Source of the DNA: Chitinophaga filiformis
Lineage (GTDB): Bacteria > Bacteroidota > Bacteroidia > Chitinophagales > Chitinophagaceae
Direction: 5' to 3'
Length of the DNA stretch: 64,000 bases
Assembly: GCF_021646545.1 (NCBI RefSeq)
Contig: NZ_JAKIRP010000001.1
Coordinates: 1,178,001-1,242,000, forward strand
In this document: positions 43,813-53,305 of the stretch, in pieces
Position numbering within the stretch: position 1 is the stretch's first letter
Layout of the letters: each line of letters starts with the position of its first letter
Made by a program: the position numbers and the translations under genes
The notes under the pieces: model-generated
What the model was told of the DNA's origin: nothing
Database searches by the model: none
What the model saw: the letters and a program-made list of their open reading frames with translations, nothing else

Positions 43813-44966
43813 TTGGCAGATCTGTTCACTTTCAGGTTTGCCGGCAGTGCCATCATCTGGTTTGCATCTGTCACATTTGTTCCTACAAAAGTGTTTCCAG
43901 TGATATTTGTACCCTGATATGTTGAAGTTGATTTACCGGCAAGCATGATGAACTTCCGGTCTCCTACGATTGTCTTAAGCTTATATTTAGCAATTTCGTC
44001 GTTATAAGAGAATTGATTGTCTTTGATAGTTGTTGAATTGGTTGCCCAGTCTTTTGCAAGCCAGAAATAAATACCAACATTACTTCCCGACAACTTGTTA
44101 TTGGCGATGAGATGACCACCTTTATCGGTTTCGATATGTATATTCCTGTCGTAACCATTGATGGTATTGTTGGTGATCTTTGCATTGGCGCAGTCATTCT
44201 CCAATACAATTCCTCCTCTGCCGAAGTGCTGGGTTTTCGCAAGATCGTTATAGATATAGTTGTCGTTGATCACCGCATTCCGGTAGCCCCATACGGCAAT
44301 ACCATCGCCGTAGTTGTCATAAGAAAATTTGCTCTTATCCTTTGGATCATAAAAGTCCTTCGTAGGATTCAGTCCCCAGCAGTTAAGGATCTTGTTATTG
44401 CTGATAGTTACGGATGTTTGAAGAGAGCTATCATCAATATCTTTCATCAATACTACCCATATAGCAGAGCCATATATATTCGCGAAAGTATTATTGACAA
44501 TTTTGATATTCTTCAGATTCGTTGTGAAAATGCCGTATGCACCGGAAGGGTCATCATAATATGCTGCCTGCGGTTTTGGCAATCTGCTGCCATCTATCTT
44601 GAGCCCTTCAACGGTAAGACTGCCGAAAGGCTTTTTGCTTTTATCTCCATTATTGCAGTAAATATAGTATCGCTTTGCATTTGGATAGATAGTGGCGTTT
44701 GCGTCACCTTTGAGTTTTATCGGTACATCTGAAGCATAATATAAATAAAGGTTATTGCTGATCTTATAATCTCCGGCAGGGAAGTAGGCTGTGCCACCGG
44801 TTCGGATGATGGCATCCAAAGCGCTTTGAATCGACTTGGTGTCATCTGTATTACCATCTCCTTTGGCTCCAAATGACTTCACATTAACTTGTCTGTCGGA
44901 TTGCGCTGATACAGCAAATACATTTGCCAGAACCAGAAATATCGCTAAAGCGTACTTAGCTGCCAT
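43794..44966 (-). CDS. Secreted right-handed beta-helix protein (pectate lyase-like)
   Basis: 390 aa from the ATG at 44966, which follows a TATATTTG promoter that rules out the TTG at 44990. Signal peptide MAAKYALAIFLVLANVFAVS (cut near AQS), then VNVKSFGAKGDGNTDDTKSI, the start of the Pectate_lyase_3/GH28-like fold, and about ten NxxI-type turns (for example NNKILNCWG, NDNYIYND, NNTINGYD, KDNQFSYN) of a parallel beta-helix. It may bind or cleave a polysaccharide, possibly the capsule itself. It is the only gene in the locus on the minus strand. Confidence 0.85.
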   Translation of the reverse strand: MAAKYALAIFLVLANVFAVSAQSDRQVNVKSFGAKGDGNTDDTKSIQSALDAIIRTGGTAYFPAGDYKISNNLYLYYASDVPIKLKGDANATIYPNAKRYYIYCNNGDKSKKPFGSLTVEGLKIDGSRLPKPQAAYYDDPSGAYGIFTTNLKNIKIVNNTFANIYGSAIWVVLMKDIDDSSLQTSVTISNNKILNCWGLNPTKDFYDPKDKSKFSYDNYGDGIAVWGYRNAVINDNYIYNDLAKTQHFGRGGIVLENDCANAKITNNTINGYDRNIHIETDKGGHLIANNKLSGSNVGIYFWLAKDWATNSTTIKDNQFSYNDEIAKYKLKTIVGDRKFIMLAGKSTSTYQGTNITGNTFVGTNVTDANQMMALPANLKVNRSANQARRL

Positions 44967-44987
44967 GGATTTATAATTTAATGATTT

Positions 44988-44995
44988 CAAATATA
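44988..44995 (-). promoter_or_regulatory. Promoter -7 element of the beta-helix gene
   Basis: CAAATATA on the plus strand reads TATATTTG on the minus strand, an exact TAnnTTTG. It gives a leader of about 15 bases to the ATG at 44966 and thus decides the start. Confidence 0.65.
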
Positions 44996-45084
44996 CCTAA
45001 ATCGTGCCAACTAATAATTGGTTAAGTACGCTGGTTTTACGATTTTTGATGAATCTTTAACAGTCATAGTTTATTGACCATTAC

Positions 45085-46197
45085 ATGGCTATATATATAG
45101 TTTTCTATGTCGCAATGTTATTCCCGGGCGTTTGGGCAATAATTAAGAAGCCATTATGGTTACATAAAGCATTACTCATCTTCATGTTCCTGAGCTTGTG
45201 GTTGTTCTGTGGATTCAGGAATGAAGTTGGGCCAGACTGGGGTTCATACAAGGAGATTTTAACATACGACTTTAGTTTCTGGCAGATAGTGAGTATGCAG
45301 GCCGTTAAGGAGGCTGCAGTGGAGCCGTTATATTTGTTGCTTGAATGGGCAGTGAAACTGTTCAATGGTGGCATTAATGAGCTGAATATTATTCTTTGCC
45401 TGATCACCCTTATACTGGTGTTTAAGACCTTGCGCCGCCTGGAATGTTTTCCTCTGTTGGGCGTGCTCATATTTATGGCGCATGGTTATTTCTTCCTGTT
45501 CTCACAGCTAAGGCAGGGGATTGCCATCGGTCTCTTTTTTTATGCTGTTCCTTATATACAGGAGGGCAATTTCAAAAAGTACCTGATCTTTATGCTACTG
45601 GCAACAGGTTTCCACTTTTCCGCGCTGGTACTGATTCCGCTCTATTTTCTGTTCAGAAAACGTTTCCCGTATTTTTATATCGTGCCGTTTATCTTTTTGT
45701 CGATCGTTTTTCAACAGATACATGCTGTTAACCTTATACTCACTGCACTAGTAAATCTCACGGGCAATCCTATTCTGGTAAAATATTATGAACTGTATAT
45801 TGTAAAGAAGCTGTTTGAAGGCAACGCAACATTGACCACCTTAATGGTAGAATGGCTGGGGTGGCTGGTGGTGCTTACTGTGTTCAAAAAACGACTGCTG
45901 GAAGTTCACCCGCATTTTAATGTTTTTTATAATATCAGCTGGATAGGATTGTGCTTGTATATCGCATTTGCAGACATTGCGGTTTTTGCGAGGATCGCGG
46001 GGTATTTCAGGGTATCTTTTATGGTACTTTTGCCTTGTATCCTGTACCTGATGAAAGATACAATGCACAAAGTATTCTTTTTTATTATAATTACTATTTT
46101 TATCTTTATCCGTTGGTATACACCGATAAAGAGTGATGAAACGAGCGATGGCAAAAACAGATTTGTCCCCTATCGCAATATTATTCTTGGAACATGA
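45085..46197 (+). CDS. EpsG-family Wzy-like polymerase
   Basis: 370 aa, about 10 membrane segments. LFCGFRNEVGPDWGSYKEIL (about 39-58) is the EpsG signature, and FLFSQLRQGIAIGLFFYAVP follows near 137-156. It likely joins repeat units in the periplasm, making it the polymerase of the locus. Its stop overlaps the next ATG by 4 bases (ATGA). It starts a plus-strand run divergent from the beta-helix gene. Confidence 0.85.
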   Translation: MAIYIVFYVAMLFPGVWAIIKKPLWLHKALLIFMFLSLWLFCGFRNEVGPDWGSYKEILTYDFSFWQIVSMQAVKEAAVEPLYLLLEWAVKLFNGGINELNIILCLITLILVFKTLRRLECFPLLGVLIFMAHGYFFLFSQLRQGIAIGLFFYAVPYIQEGNFKKYLIFMLLATGFHFSALVLIPLYFLFRKRFPYFYIVPFIFLSIVFQQIHAVNLILTALVNLTGNPILVKYYELYIVKKLFEGNATLTTLMVEWLGWLVVLTVFKKRLLEVHPHFNVFYNISWIGLCLYIAFADIAVFARIAGYFRVSFMVLLPCILYLMKDTMHKVFFFIIITIFIFIRWYTPIKSDETSDGKNRFVPYRNIILGT

Positions 46198-47300
46198 AGA
46201 TAGCTTATATAATTACAACGTTGGGGTACGGGGGAGCTGAAAAAATGTGCATGGACCTTTGCAATGAAGTAGCAACTTACCCTGATTGTGAAGTATACCT
46301 TATCTCACTTTTTGACCACACACCAGGACAGCGAGGTTTATCAGAGCTGAATAAAAAGATAAAATTTATTACGGCTGGTAAAAAGCCAGGTATTGACCTC
46401 AGTACTTTCTCCAGATTAGATAAGATTTTATCTGATCTAAAGCCGGATGTAGTGCATACGATGCTTACCGGCCTGTTTTATGGGGCTAAGTACATCTGGA
46501 AAAACAGGAATAACCATAATATCCGCTTTGTTCATACTGTTCACAACGTTGCGAAGGAAGATGTGCATTATGCACTGAACTACGTACACCGTTTGTTACT
46601 GCAGAAAGTGAATATTCTGACCGTAGCATTAACGCAGGAAATAAAGGAAACTATCCGGGAATACTACAAAGTAAATGACGCCCATGTCATTTTCAATGGA
46701 GTGCCTGTGCCAGTACTTTCTGATAAGCTGAAAGAAGCTGGTAGTCAAATCAGCCAGTTTAAAAAGGATGAGCACACCAGAGTGTTCATTAACCTCGGCA
46801 GGATCCATCCGCAGAAAAATCAGCAGATGCTGATCCAGGTCTTTAAGAGGCTGGAAGATAAAAATGTGGTGGCACTGATATTGGGTGACTGTACAGAACA
46901 GAATAAGCCGTTGCTGGAAAAGCTGACAGCTGCTGCCGGTAAAAATGTGCACATCCTGGGTAAGAAAAATAATCCGCTGGACTACCTTTACCATTCCGAT
47001 GTCTTTTCTATGACCTCTATCTTTGAAGGATTACCTATATCATTGCTGGAAGCCTTATCCTTGGGAAAGGTATCCATCTGTACGCGAGTAGGTGGTATTC
47101 CCAGTGTAGTGGAAAATGGCGTAAATGGTATTCTTACTTCCGAGGTGGATGAGGAAGTATATTACCAGGCAGTTCTGGAATATCTGCAAATGAATGAGCA
47201 TGCAATAAAGGCAATGCAACAGAAAGCGAAAGAGACCTTCGAGCAAAAGTTCACTATGTCTTCCTGTGCAAAAGCATACATGCAATTATATATCAAGTAG
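46194..47300 (+). CDS. Glycosyltransferase family 4
   Basis: 368 aa. GT-B signs: N-terminal IAYIITTLGYGGAEKMCMDL with the GGAE loop, NLGRIHPQKNQQMLIQVFKR (donor domain start) and SMTSIFEGLPISLLEALSLG with the two Glu of the EX7E motif, then VGGIPSVVENGVNGIL. It retains its sugar and adds it to the lipid-linked repeat unit; donor unknown. Confidence 0.92.
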   Translation: MKIAYIITTLGYGGAEKMCMDLCNEVATYPDCEVYLISLFDHTPGQRGLSELNKKIKFITAGKKPGIDLSTFSRLDKILSDLKPDVVHTMLTGLFYGAKYIWKNRNNHNIRFVHTVHNVAKEDVHYALNYVHRLLLQKVNILTVALTQEIKETIREYYKVNDAHVIFNGVPVPVLSDKLKEAGSQISQFKKDEHTRVFINLGRIHPQKNQQMLIQVFKRLEDKNVVALILGDCTEQNKPLLEKLTAAAGKNVHILGKKNNPLDYLYHSDVFSMTSIFEGLPISLLEALSLGKVSICTRVGGIPSVVENGVNGILTSEVDEEVYYQAVLEYLQMNEHAIKAMQQKAKETFEQKFTMSSCAKAYMQLYIK

Positions 47301-47307
47301 TAGAAGT

Positions 47308-48192
47308 ATGAAGAATATCGAGGATATCTGTGTCACCATAGCAATTCCGGTTTATAATTCAGAGAAAGTGATCGCTGATACTGTTCGGTCCATCTTTGCC
47401 CAGACACATAAAAACTGGAAACTGATATTAGTCAATGATGGCTCAACAGATAAAACAGCAGAATGGCTAAGCCGGATCCAGGACGACCGGGTCACTTATA
47501 TCGATTCTGAGAATAAGGGTTATGTGCATTGGTTGAATTATTTCATCGAGGTTGCCGATACTCCTTATTATGCCAGAATGGACGCCGATGATATCATGCA
47601 TCCTGAACGTATCGAGAAACAACTGCGTTTCCTGGAGGAGAATCCCTCTGTAGATCTGATCGATACTACTATCTATACCATGGATCTTGAGACTATGCCC
47701 GTAGGTATCAGGAACACAAAAGATATTGATTTTACACCCAGTGTAATGTTGAACAGTGGAGTGCTCACACATCCCAGTGTGATGGGGCGCACTGCTTGGT
47801 TTAAAGCAAACCGCTACGATACTTACTATTACAGGTCGGAAGATCAGGAACTATGGTGCCGTACGTTTGAAACATCGACCTTTGCAAGGATAAAAGAACC
47901 ACTGTTAATATACAGGGAAGGAAAGGTCTCTATTAAAAACTACGCATGGAGTATTGAAAGTACCAAAAAGATCATCCGGAATTACGGACCCAGGTACTAT
48001 TCGCCTTTTACTATAAAGACCATGTTGCTAAAACAGGATATGAAAGTGCTTATTTACAGGTTGTTCACTTTCTTTTCTAAACAGGATATTCTTACCAAAC
48101 GCAGGAACCAGCCATTAACAGCAGCGCAGCATGAACATGCAATGAGCATTATAACAAACAACAAAAAAGTGATCGTTCCGCTGCGGGACTAA
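47308..48192 (+). CDS. Glycosyltransferase family 2
   Basis: 294 aa from the ATG at 47308; the GTG at 47266 lies inside the previous gene. GT-A motifs: CVTIAIPVYNSEKVIADTVR (about 7-26), LVNDGSTDKTAEWL and the metal-binding DADD in YARMDADDIMHPERIEKQ. ED of the acid region appears in RSEDQELWCR. An inverting enzyme that adds one sugar of the repeat unit; donor unknown. Confidence 0.92.
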   Translation: MKNIEDICVTIAIPVYNSEKVIADTVRSIFAQTHKNWKLILVNDGSTDKTAEWLSRIQDDRVTYIDSENKGYVHWLNYFIEVADTPYYARMDADDIMHPERIEKQLRFLEENPSVDLIDTTIYTMDLETMPVGIRNTKDIDFTPSVMLNSGVLTHPSVMGRTAWFKANRYDTYYYRSEDQELWCRTFETSTFARIKEPLLIYREGKVSIKNYAWSIESTKKIIRNYGPRYYSPFTIKTMLLKQDMKVLIYRLFTFFSKQDILTKRRNQPLTAAQHEHAMSIITNNKKVIVPLRD

Positions 48193-48215
48193 CATACAAT
48201 TGAGTTTATAAAAAT

Positions 48216-49355
48216 ATGAGCACTTCCAATCTGAAGATTTTATTTACTGGAAATACCTCCTGGAGTATGTACAACTTCAGGAGAGGAGTTATGAAAGATC
48301 TTCAGGAAAGAGGATATGATATCATAGTGGCCGCTCCCCCGGATGAATATTCGGATAGACTGGTGGCAATGGGATTTCGTTTTATTCCTTTGAAGCAACT
48401 GAAATCCAAAAGCTATAATCCGCTGAACGATTACTTCCTCTACAGGGAGTTGTACGGCATATTAAAAGAACACAGACCTTCCATCGTATTCAATTATACC
48501 ATCAAGCCGAATATCTATGGAGTATATGCGGCCAGCCGCCTGAAAATACCTGCTTTTGCAGTGGTGACGGGATTGGGGTATGTATTCACACACAATAATC
48601 TTATTTCGCTGGCGGCACAGCAACTTTATAAGCGCATCTTAAACAAAGCAAACGAGATCTGGTTCCTGAATGCTGATGATCAGCGGACGTTTATCGAGAC
48701 GAAGATCGCACCGGAAGAAAAGACCTTTCTGCTGCCAGGAGAAGGTATCGATACGGATCAGTTTAATGTCACCGCAGATACAGTCCAGGCTGGCGACCAT
48801 CCAACAAGGTTTATCCTCGTTGCTCGCATGATATTTGATAAAGGAGTAAAGGAATTTGTTGACGCATCCCGCATACTGAAGAATAAAGGTCATAAATTTG
48901 AAAGCTCTTTATTGGGCTTTATGGATGTGATCAACCCTAAAGCTATTTCACGTCAGCAAATGAATGAGTGGACCGAAGAAGGTGTGATCAGCTATCTCGG
49001 TGTAACAGACAATGTGTCAAAGTTCATAGAGCAGACAGACTGCGTTGTGCTTCCTTCTTATTATTCCGAAGGTATACCCCGTACCCTCATGGAAGGAGCA
49101 AGCATGAAGAAGGTGGTTATTACAACCAATAATGTAGGTTGTAAAGAAGTTGTTGATGATGGTATCACTGGTTTCCTTTGCAATAAGAAAGACGCAGCTG
49201 ATCTGGCAGAAAAAATGGAACGGGTCATTAACCTGGCTCCGCATGAACGGAAGGTAATGGGGGAAAAAGGACGTGAAAAGATGATCAACTCTTTTGACGA
49301 AAGGATCATTAAGGCTATCTACTTAAATAAGATTAAGGCAGTACAGCCGTCTTAA
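48216..49355 (+). CDS. Glycosyltransferase family 4, PglA-like
   Basis: 379 aa. KILFTGNTSWSMYNFRRGVM at the start, FNYTIKPNIYGVYAASRLKI in the acceptor half, and LPSYYSEGIPRTLMEGASMK with the EX7E-like Glu pair in the donor half. This subgroup, with SFxGxNFR-type starts, commonly transfers N-acetylhexosamine in O-antigen and N-glycan loci. A 75-base gap without terminator separates it from gmd. Confidence 0.9.
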   Translation: MSTSNLKILFTGNTSWSMYNFRRGVMKDLQERGYDIIVAAPPDEYSDRLVAMGFRFIPLKQLKSKSYNPLNDYFLYRELYGILKEHRPSIVFNYTIKPNIYGVYAASRLKIPAFAVVTGLGYVFTHNNLISLAAQQLYKRILNKANEIWFLNADDQRTFIETKIAPEEKTFLLPGEGIDTDQFNVTADTVQAGDHPTRFILVARMIFDKGVKEFVDASRILKNKGHKFESSLLGFMDVINPKAISRQQMNEWTEEGVISYLGVTDNVSKFIEQTDCVVLPSYYSEGIPRTLMEGASMKKVVITTNNVGCKEVVDDGITGFLCNKKDAADLAEKMERVINLAPHERKVMGEKGREKMINSFDERIIKAIYLNKIKAVQPS

Positions 49356-49430
49356 TATAGGTACTGATACAAGTATATCTTACGCTATTTAAGATTGTAT
49401 TGTTATATTCGTCAGGTAATAACTCCAACC

Positions 49431-50543
49431 ATGAAGACTGCTCTCGTTACTGGCATCACCGGACAAGACGGCGCTTATCTGAGCGAACTGCTTTTACATC
49501 AGGGCTACAAGGTCCACGGTATAAAACGCCGTAGCTCCCTGTTCAACACCGACCGTATTGATCACCTCTACCAGAATCCCCAGGATGAAGATGTACGTTT
49601 TAAGCTCCATTATGGCGATCTCACTGACTCAACGAACCTGATCCGCATTATCCAGCAGGTGCAACCGGATGAAATATATAATCTCGGCGCCATGAGCCAT
49701 GTGCAGGTGAGCTTTGAAACGCCCGAATACACCGCTAATGCCGATGGTATCGGTACCTTGAGGATACTGGAAGCAATACGCCTGCTGGGCTTAACACAGA
49801 AAACCAAAATATACCAGGCATCGACTTCTGAGTTATATGGCTTGGTACAGGAAGTGCCACAATCAGAAAGAACGCCCTTCTACCCGCGTTCTCCTTACGC
49901 AGTAGCCAAGATGTATGCATACTGGATCACGGTCAACTACCGGGAAGCTTATAATATGTACGCCTGCAACGGTATCCTGTTTAATCATGAAAGCCCCTTA
50001 CGCGGGGAGACTTTCGTGACCAGGAAGATCACTCGTGGTGTAGCGCAGATAGCGTTGGGTATGCAGGATAAATTATATATGGGTAACCTGAATGCACAAC
50101 GCGACTGGGGCCATGCAAAAGATTATGTGGAGGCTATGTGGCGTATCCTGCAGCAGGACCAGCCGGAAGATTATGTTATCGCCACTGGTATTACTACGCC
50201 TGTAAGGGATTTCATCAGGATGGCCTTTGAAGAAGCGGGAATAGAGATCGAGTTTAAAGGCGACGGTGTTCATGAAAAGGGTATTGTCAGAAGTGTCGAA
50301 GCTGATGTAACAGCCGTAAGCCCGGGGCAGGAAGTTGTGGCTGTCGATCCAAGATATTTCAGGCCTACAGAAGTAGACCTTTTGATTGGGGATCCTGCCA
50401 AAGCTCAAACGAAGCTGGGATGGAAACCCAGGTATGATCTGCCTGCCCTGGTGAAAGAAATGGTGCATGCAGATCTGGAATTGTTCCGCCGGGAGAAACT
50501 ACTCAAAGAAGCAGGATTTAAGATATTTAGTCAATACGAATAG
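49431..50543 (+). CDS. gmd: GDP-mannose 4,6-dehydratase
   Basis: 370 aa from the ATG at 49431; the ORF is open from 49395 but [20 protein letters not shown] is the family's N-terminus. NADP motif GITGQDG, then [20 protein letters not shown], active-site STSELYG and [15 protein letters not shown] (YxxxK), and [20 protein letters not shown]. It turns GDP-mannose into GDP-4-keto-6-deoxymannose for the next gene. Confidence 0.97.
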   Translation: MKTALVTGITGQDGAYLSELLLHQGYKVHGIKRRSSLFNTDRIDHLYQNPQDEDVRFKLHYGDLTDSTNLIRIIQQVQPDEIYNLGAMSHVQVSFETPEYTANADGIGTLRILEAIRLLGLTQKTKIYQASTSELYGLVQEVPQSERTPFYPRSPYAVAKMYAYWITVNYREAYNMYACNGILFNHESPLRGETFVTRKITRGVAQIALGMQDKLYMGNLNAQRDWGHAKDYVEAMWRILQQDQPEDYVIATGITTPVRDFIRMAFEEAGIEIEFKGDGVHEKGIVRSVEADVTAVSPGQEVVAVDPRYFRPTEVDLLIGDPAKAQTKLGWKPRYDLPALVKEMVHADLELFRREKLLKEAGFKIFSQYE

Positions 50544-50546
50544 TCT

Positions 50547-51479
50547 ATGAAACAAACAGATAAGATCTATGTAGCCGGGCACAGGGGAATGGTAGGCTCT
50601 GCTATTGTAAGGCGCCTGCAAAAGGATGGCTTTAATAATATTGTGACAAGGACTTCCGCAGAGCTGGACTTACGTAACCAGGAGGCCACTGCGGCATTCT
50701 TCGCCGAAGAAAGCCCGGATTACGTTTTCCTGGCAGCAGCGAAAGTAGGGGGTATCGTAGCGAATAACACCTTCAGGGCGGAATTCATCTATGAGAACAT
50801 CATGATACAAAACAATGTGATCCATCATGCTTATCTGAATAATGTAAAGAAACTGATGTTTCTGGGATCTTCCTGTATATATCCTAAGCTGGCGCCTCAG
50901 CCTCTGAAAGAGGAATACCTGCTGACGGGATTACTGGAACCTACAAATGAACCATACGCTATTGCAAAGATCGCAGGTATCAAAATGTGTGATGCATACA
51001 GGGCACAATATGGCTGTAACTTTGTATCGGTAATGCCCACTAATCTGTATGGCCCCAATGATAACTATGATCTGAAAAACTCACATGTACTTCCGGCATT
51101 ACTGCGTAAATTCCATGAAGCGAAGAAGAACAATGCAGCAGAAGTGGTGGTATGGGGTACAGGTACGCCATTACGGGAATTCCTCCATGCTGATGATATG
51201 GCAGATGCATGTTTCTATCTTATGCAACACTATAATGAAGAAGGATTGGTGAACATAGGTGTCGGGGAGGACATCAGCATCAAAGATCTGGCATTGCTCG
51301 TGAAAAAGATAACAGGTTATGAAGGCGCGCTGGTATTCGATACCACCAAACCAGACGGCACACCGAGAAAACTAATGGACGTGAACAAGCTGCATGGCTT
51401 CGGATGGAAGGCCACCATAGGGCTGGAAGAAGGTATCGCCAGGGTATATGCAGATATTAGAGACACTGTGCTGGTGTGA
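50547..51479 (+). CDS. fcl: GDP-L-fucose synthase
   Basis: 310 aa. NADP motif [17 protein letters not shown] (about 7-23), [14 protein letters not shown], active-site [19 protein letters not shown] and [11 protein letters not shown] (YxxxK). It epimerises and reduces the gmd product to GDP-L-fucose. The 3-base gap after gmd shows a paired operon; L-fucose is thus expected in the glycan. Confidence 0.97.
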   Translation: MKQTDKIYVAGHRGMVGSAIVRRLQKDGFNNIVTRTSAELDLRNQEATAAFFAEESPDYVFLAAAKVGGIVANNTFRAEFIYENIMIQNNVIHHAYLNNVKKLMFLGSSCIYPKLAPQPLKEEYLLTGLLEPTNEPYAIAKIAGIKMCDAYRAQYGCNFVSVMPTNLYGPNDNYDLKNSHVLPALLRKFHEAKKNNAAEVVVWGTGTPLREFLHADDMADACFYLMQHYNEEGLVNIGVGEDISIKDLALLVKKITGYEGALVFDTTKPDGTPRKLMDVNKLHGFGWKATIGLEEGIARVYADIRDTVLV

Positions 51480-51604
51480 GTGCTCCTTGATTTTTTTGAT
51501 TGATTTCATCTTTGGCTTTTGGAATATATGAGCTTAAACTATAAAGTATGAAAGAAAGGAATTGATCAACAGAATATACAACTATGGCCTAACCGCTAAA
51601 CGCT

Positions 51605-51612
51605 TATATTTG
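51605..51612 (+). promoter_or_regulatory. Promoter -7 element of the Wzi/RemB-like gene
   Basis: TATATTTG matches TAnnTTTG exactly and lies 24 bases before the ATG at 51637. It excludes the longer ORF start at 51562. Confidence 0.6.
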
Positions 51613-51636
51613 CAGCGGCAAGCAAATTCTTTCTTT

Positions 51637-53211
51637 ATGTTCAAGAAATGTATCACCCCTGTGTTTGTTCTGGTTTGCTTAAGTATCCCTTTTAGCTATA
51701 CTGCACATGCACAAAGTATCGGGCGCCAGTATTCACTGGGCTTTTACCAATCCGGATCAGACATTAAAGGTTATCACTCGTCACTGAGAGATTACTCTAT
51801 TGAGCCCAGCTTCGATCTTCCCAAAGGAGATACGACACGTAAGCAAAGCTGGCTGTACAGAAAACTGTTCCGTGAACATCTGTTAGAGGTTCACGATGAC
51901 GACTACACATTTTACGCCAGCATTCTGCCAGATCTGATCGTAGGTCACAGCAGTGACAATGGTACAAACTGGGTAAATACACGTGGTGTTATTGCCGGTG
52001 GTACCATCGGAAAGAACCTGACGTTCAGGGCAGAGTTCTACGAAAACCAGGCTAAGATGCCAGCCTACCTCGACGCGTTTGGCAGGGCCAATAAGATCGT
52101 ACCGGGGCAGGGCGAATGGAAGGGGTATTCTAATAATACAGCCTTCGACTATGCATATTCTTCTGCACTGATCGATTATAAAGCCGGAAAACATTTTGTG
52201 TTCCAGCTGGGATATGACAAGAACTTCATCGGAGACGGTTATCGCTCTATGTTACTGTCTGATGCGGCTTTCAACTATCCTTTCCTTAAAATTATTGCCA
52301 ATGTGGGCCGGGTCCAATATACCACGATGTGGTCCCAGTTTATAGATATGCAATATCCTAAGGCTTCCTACGATAACGGCTACAGGAAGAAATGGGGCGT
52401 ATTCAATTACCTGGACTGGAATGTAAGCAAAAAAGTCTCTATAGGTTTATTTGAAGCGGTGATCTGGCAGGATTCCGACTCTACAGGCAAACGCGGATTT
52501 GATGTCAGCTATCTGAACCCGATCGTTTTCCTCCGTCCTGTGGAATTCTCTGTAGGCTCTCCTGATAATGCGCTGTTAGGTCTGAATGTGAAATATGCAC
52601 CGTCCAGGAACAGTACATTCTACGGACAGTTCATCCTGGATGAATTCAAGTTCAGTGAAATAACTGCCGGTAAAGGCTGGTGGGCTAACAAATATGGCGG
52701 CCAGGTAGGTTTCCGTTCTAACAGCATCTTTAAAGTGGCTAACCTGAACTTCCTGACAGAAGTGAATGCCGCGAGACCATATACATATTCGCAGCGTACC
52801 ACACTGAATAACTATGGTCACTATAATCAGCCACTGGCTCACCCAATGGGGGCCAACTTTGTGGAATGGGTGAATATCGCAGACTATAGGTATAAGCGCT
52901 TGTTCCTCCGTGGTCAGATCACCCTGGCGAAGTACGGACTGGACACAGCCGGTGTGAACTATGGTAAAGACATTAATAAATCCTATACCACCCGTACAGT
53001 GGATTTTGGAAACCATATTGGCCAGGGGCTTAAGACCAATCTGCTATATGTACAGGGTACCGCAGCTTATCTGCTAAATCCAAAGTACAATCTTAGAGTC
53101 GAGGCATCCGTTACCGCCAGAAGGGAAAGCAATAGTCAGTGGAAGAACAGTGAGCTGATTTTCCAGGTGGGTCTGAGAAGCTCCTTCCGTCAGCTGTATT
53201 ATGATCTATAA
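51637..53211 (+). CDS. Outer-membrane beta-barrel protein, Wzi/RemB-like
   Basis: 524 aa from the ATG at 51637. Signal peptide MFKKCITPVFVLVCLSIPFS (cut near AHA). The rest is an aromatic-rich beta-barrel: FTASILPDLIVGHS-like text, FVFQLGYDKNFIGDGYRSML and KYAPSRNSTFYGQFILDEFK. This layout is that of Wzi-like capsule assembly proteins, which in Bacteroidota are often named RemB after a gliding-motility protein. Given its place at the end of the capsule locus, a role in surface retention of polysaccharide is the simplest reading. Confidence 0.75.
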   Translation: MFKKCITPVFVLVCLSIPFSYTAHAQSIGRQYSLGFYQSGSDIKGYHSSLRDYSIEPSFDLPKGDTTRKQSWLYRKLFREHLLEVHDDDYTFYASILPDLIVGHSSDNGTNWVNTRGVIAGGTIGKNLTFRAEFYENQAKMPAYLDAFGRANKIVPGQGEWKGYSNNTAFDYAYSSALIDYKAGKHFVFQLGYDKNFIGDGYRSMLLSDAAFNYPFLKIIANVGRVQYTTMWSQFIDMQYPKASYDNGYRKKWGVFNYLDWNVSKKVSIGLFEAVIWQDSDSTGKRGFDVSYLNPIVFLRPVEFSVGSPDNALLGLNVKYAPSRNSTFYGQFILDEFKFSEITAGKGWWANKYGGQVGFRSNSIFKVANLNFLTEVNAARPYTYSQRTTLNNYGHYNQPLAHPMGANFVEWVNIADYRYKRLFLRGQITLAKYGLDTAGVNYGKDINKSYTTRTVDFGNHIGQGLKTNLLYVQGTAAYLLNPKYNLRVEASVTARRESNSQWKNSELIFQVGLRSSFRQLYYDL

Positions 53212-53233
53212 GTAATAGAAAAGTAGTTTTAGC

Positions 53234-53263
53234 GCCTCCCGGTCAGCCGGGAGGCTTTTTTAT
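53234..53263 (+). terminator. Terminator at the end of the capsule locus
   Basis: Stem GCCTCCCGG (53234-53242) with CCGGGAGGC (53247-53255), loop TCAG and tail TTTTTTAT, 23 bases after the Wzi-like stop. Confidence 0.93.
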
Positions 53264-53305
53264 TTCCACCTGCGAGGCATCCTGACATTTTACTAACTTC
53301 GCGCC

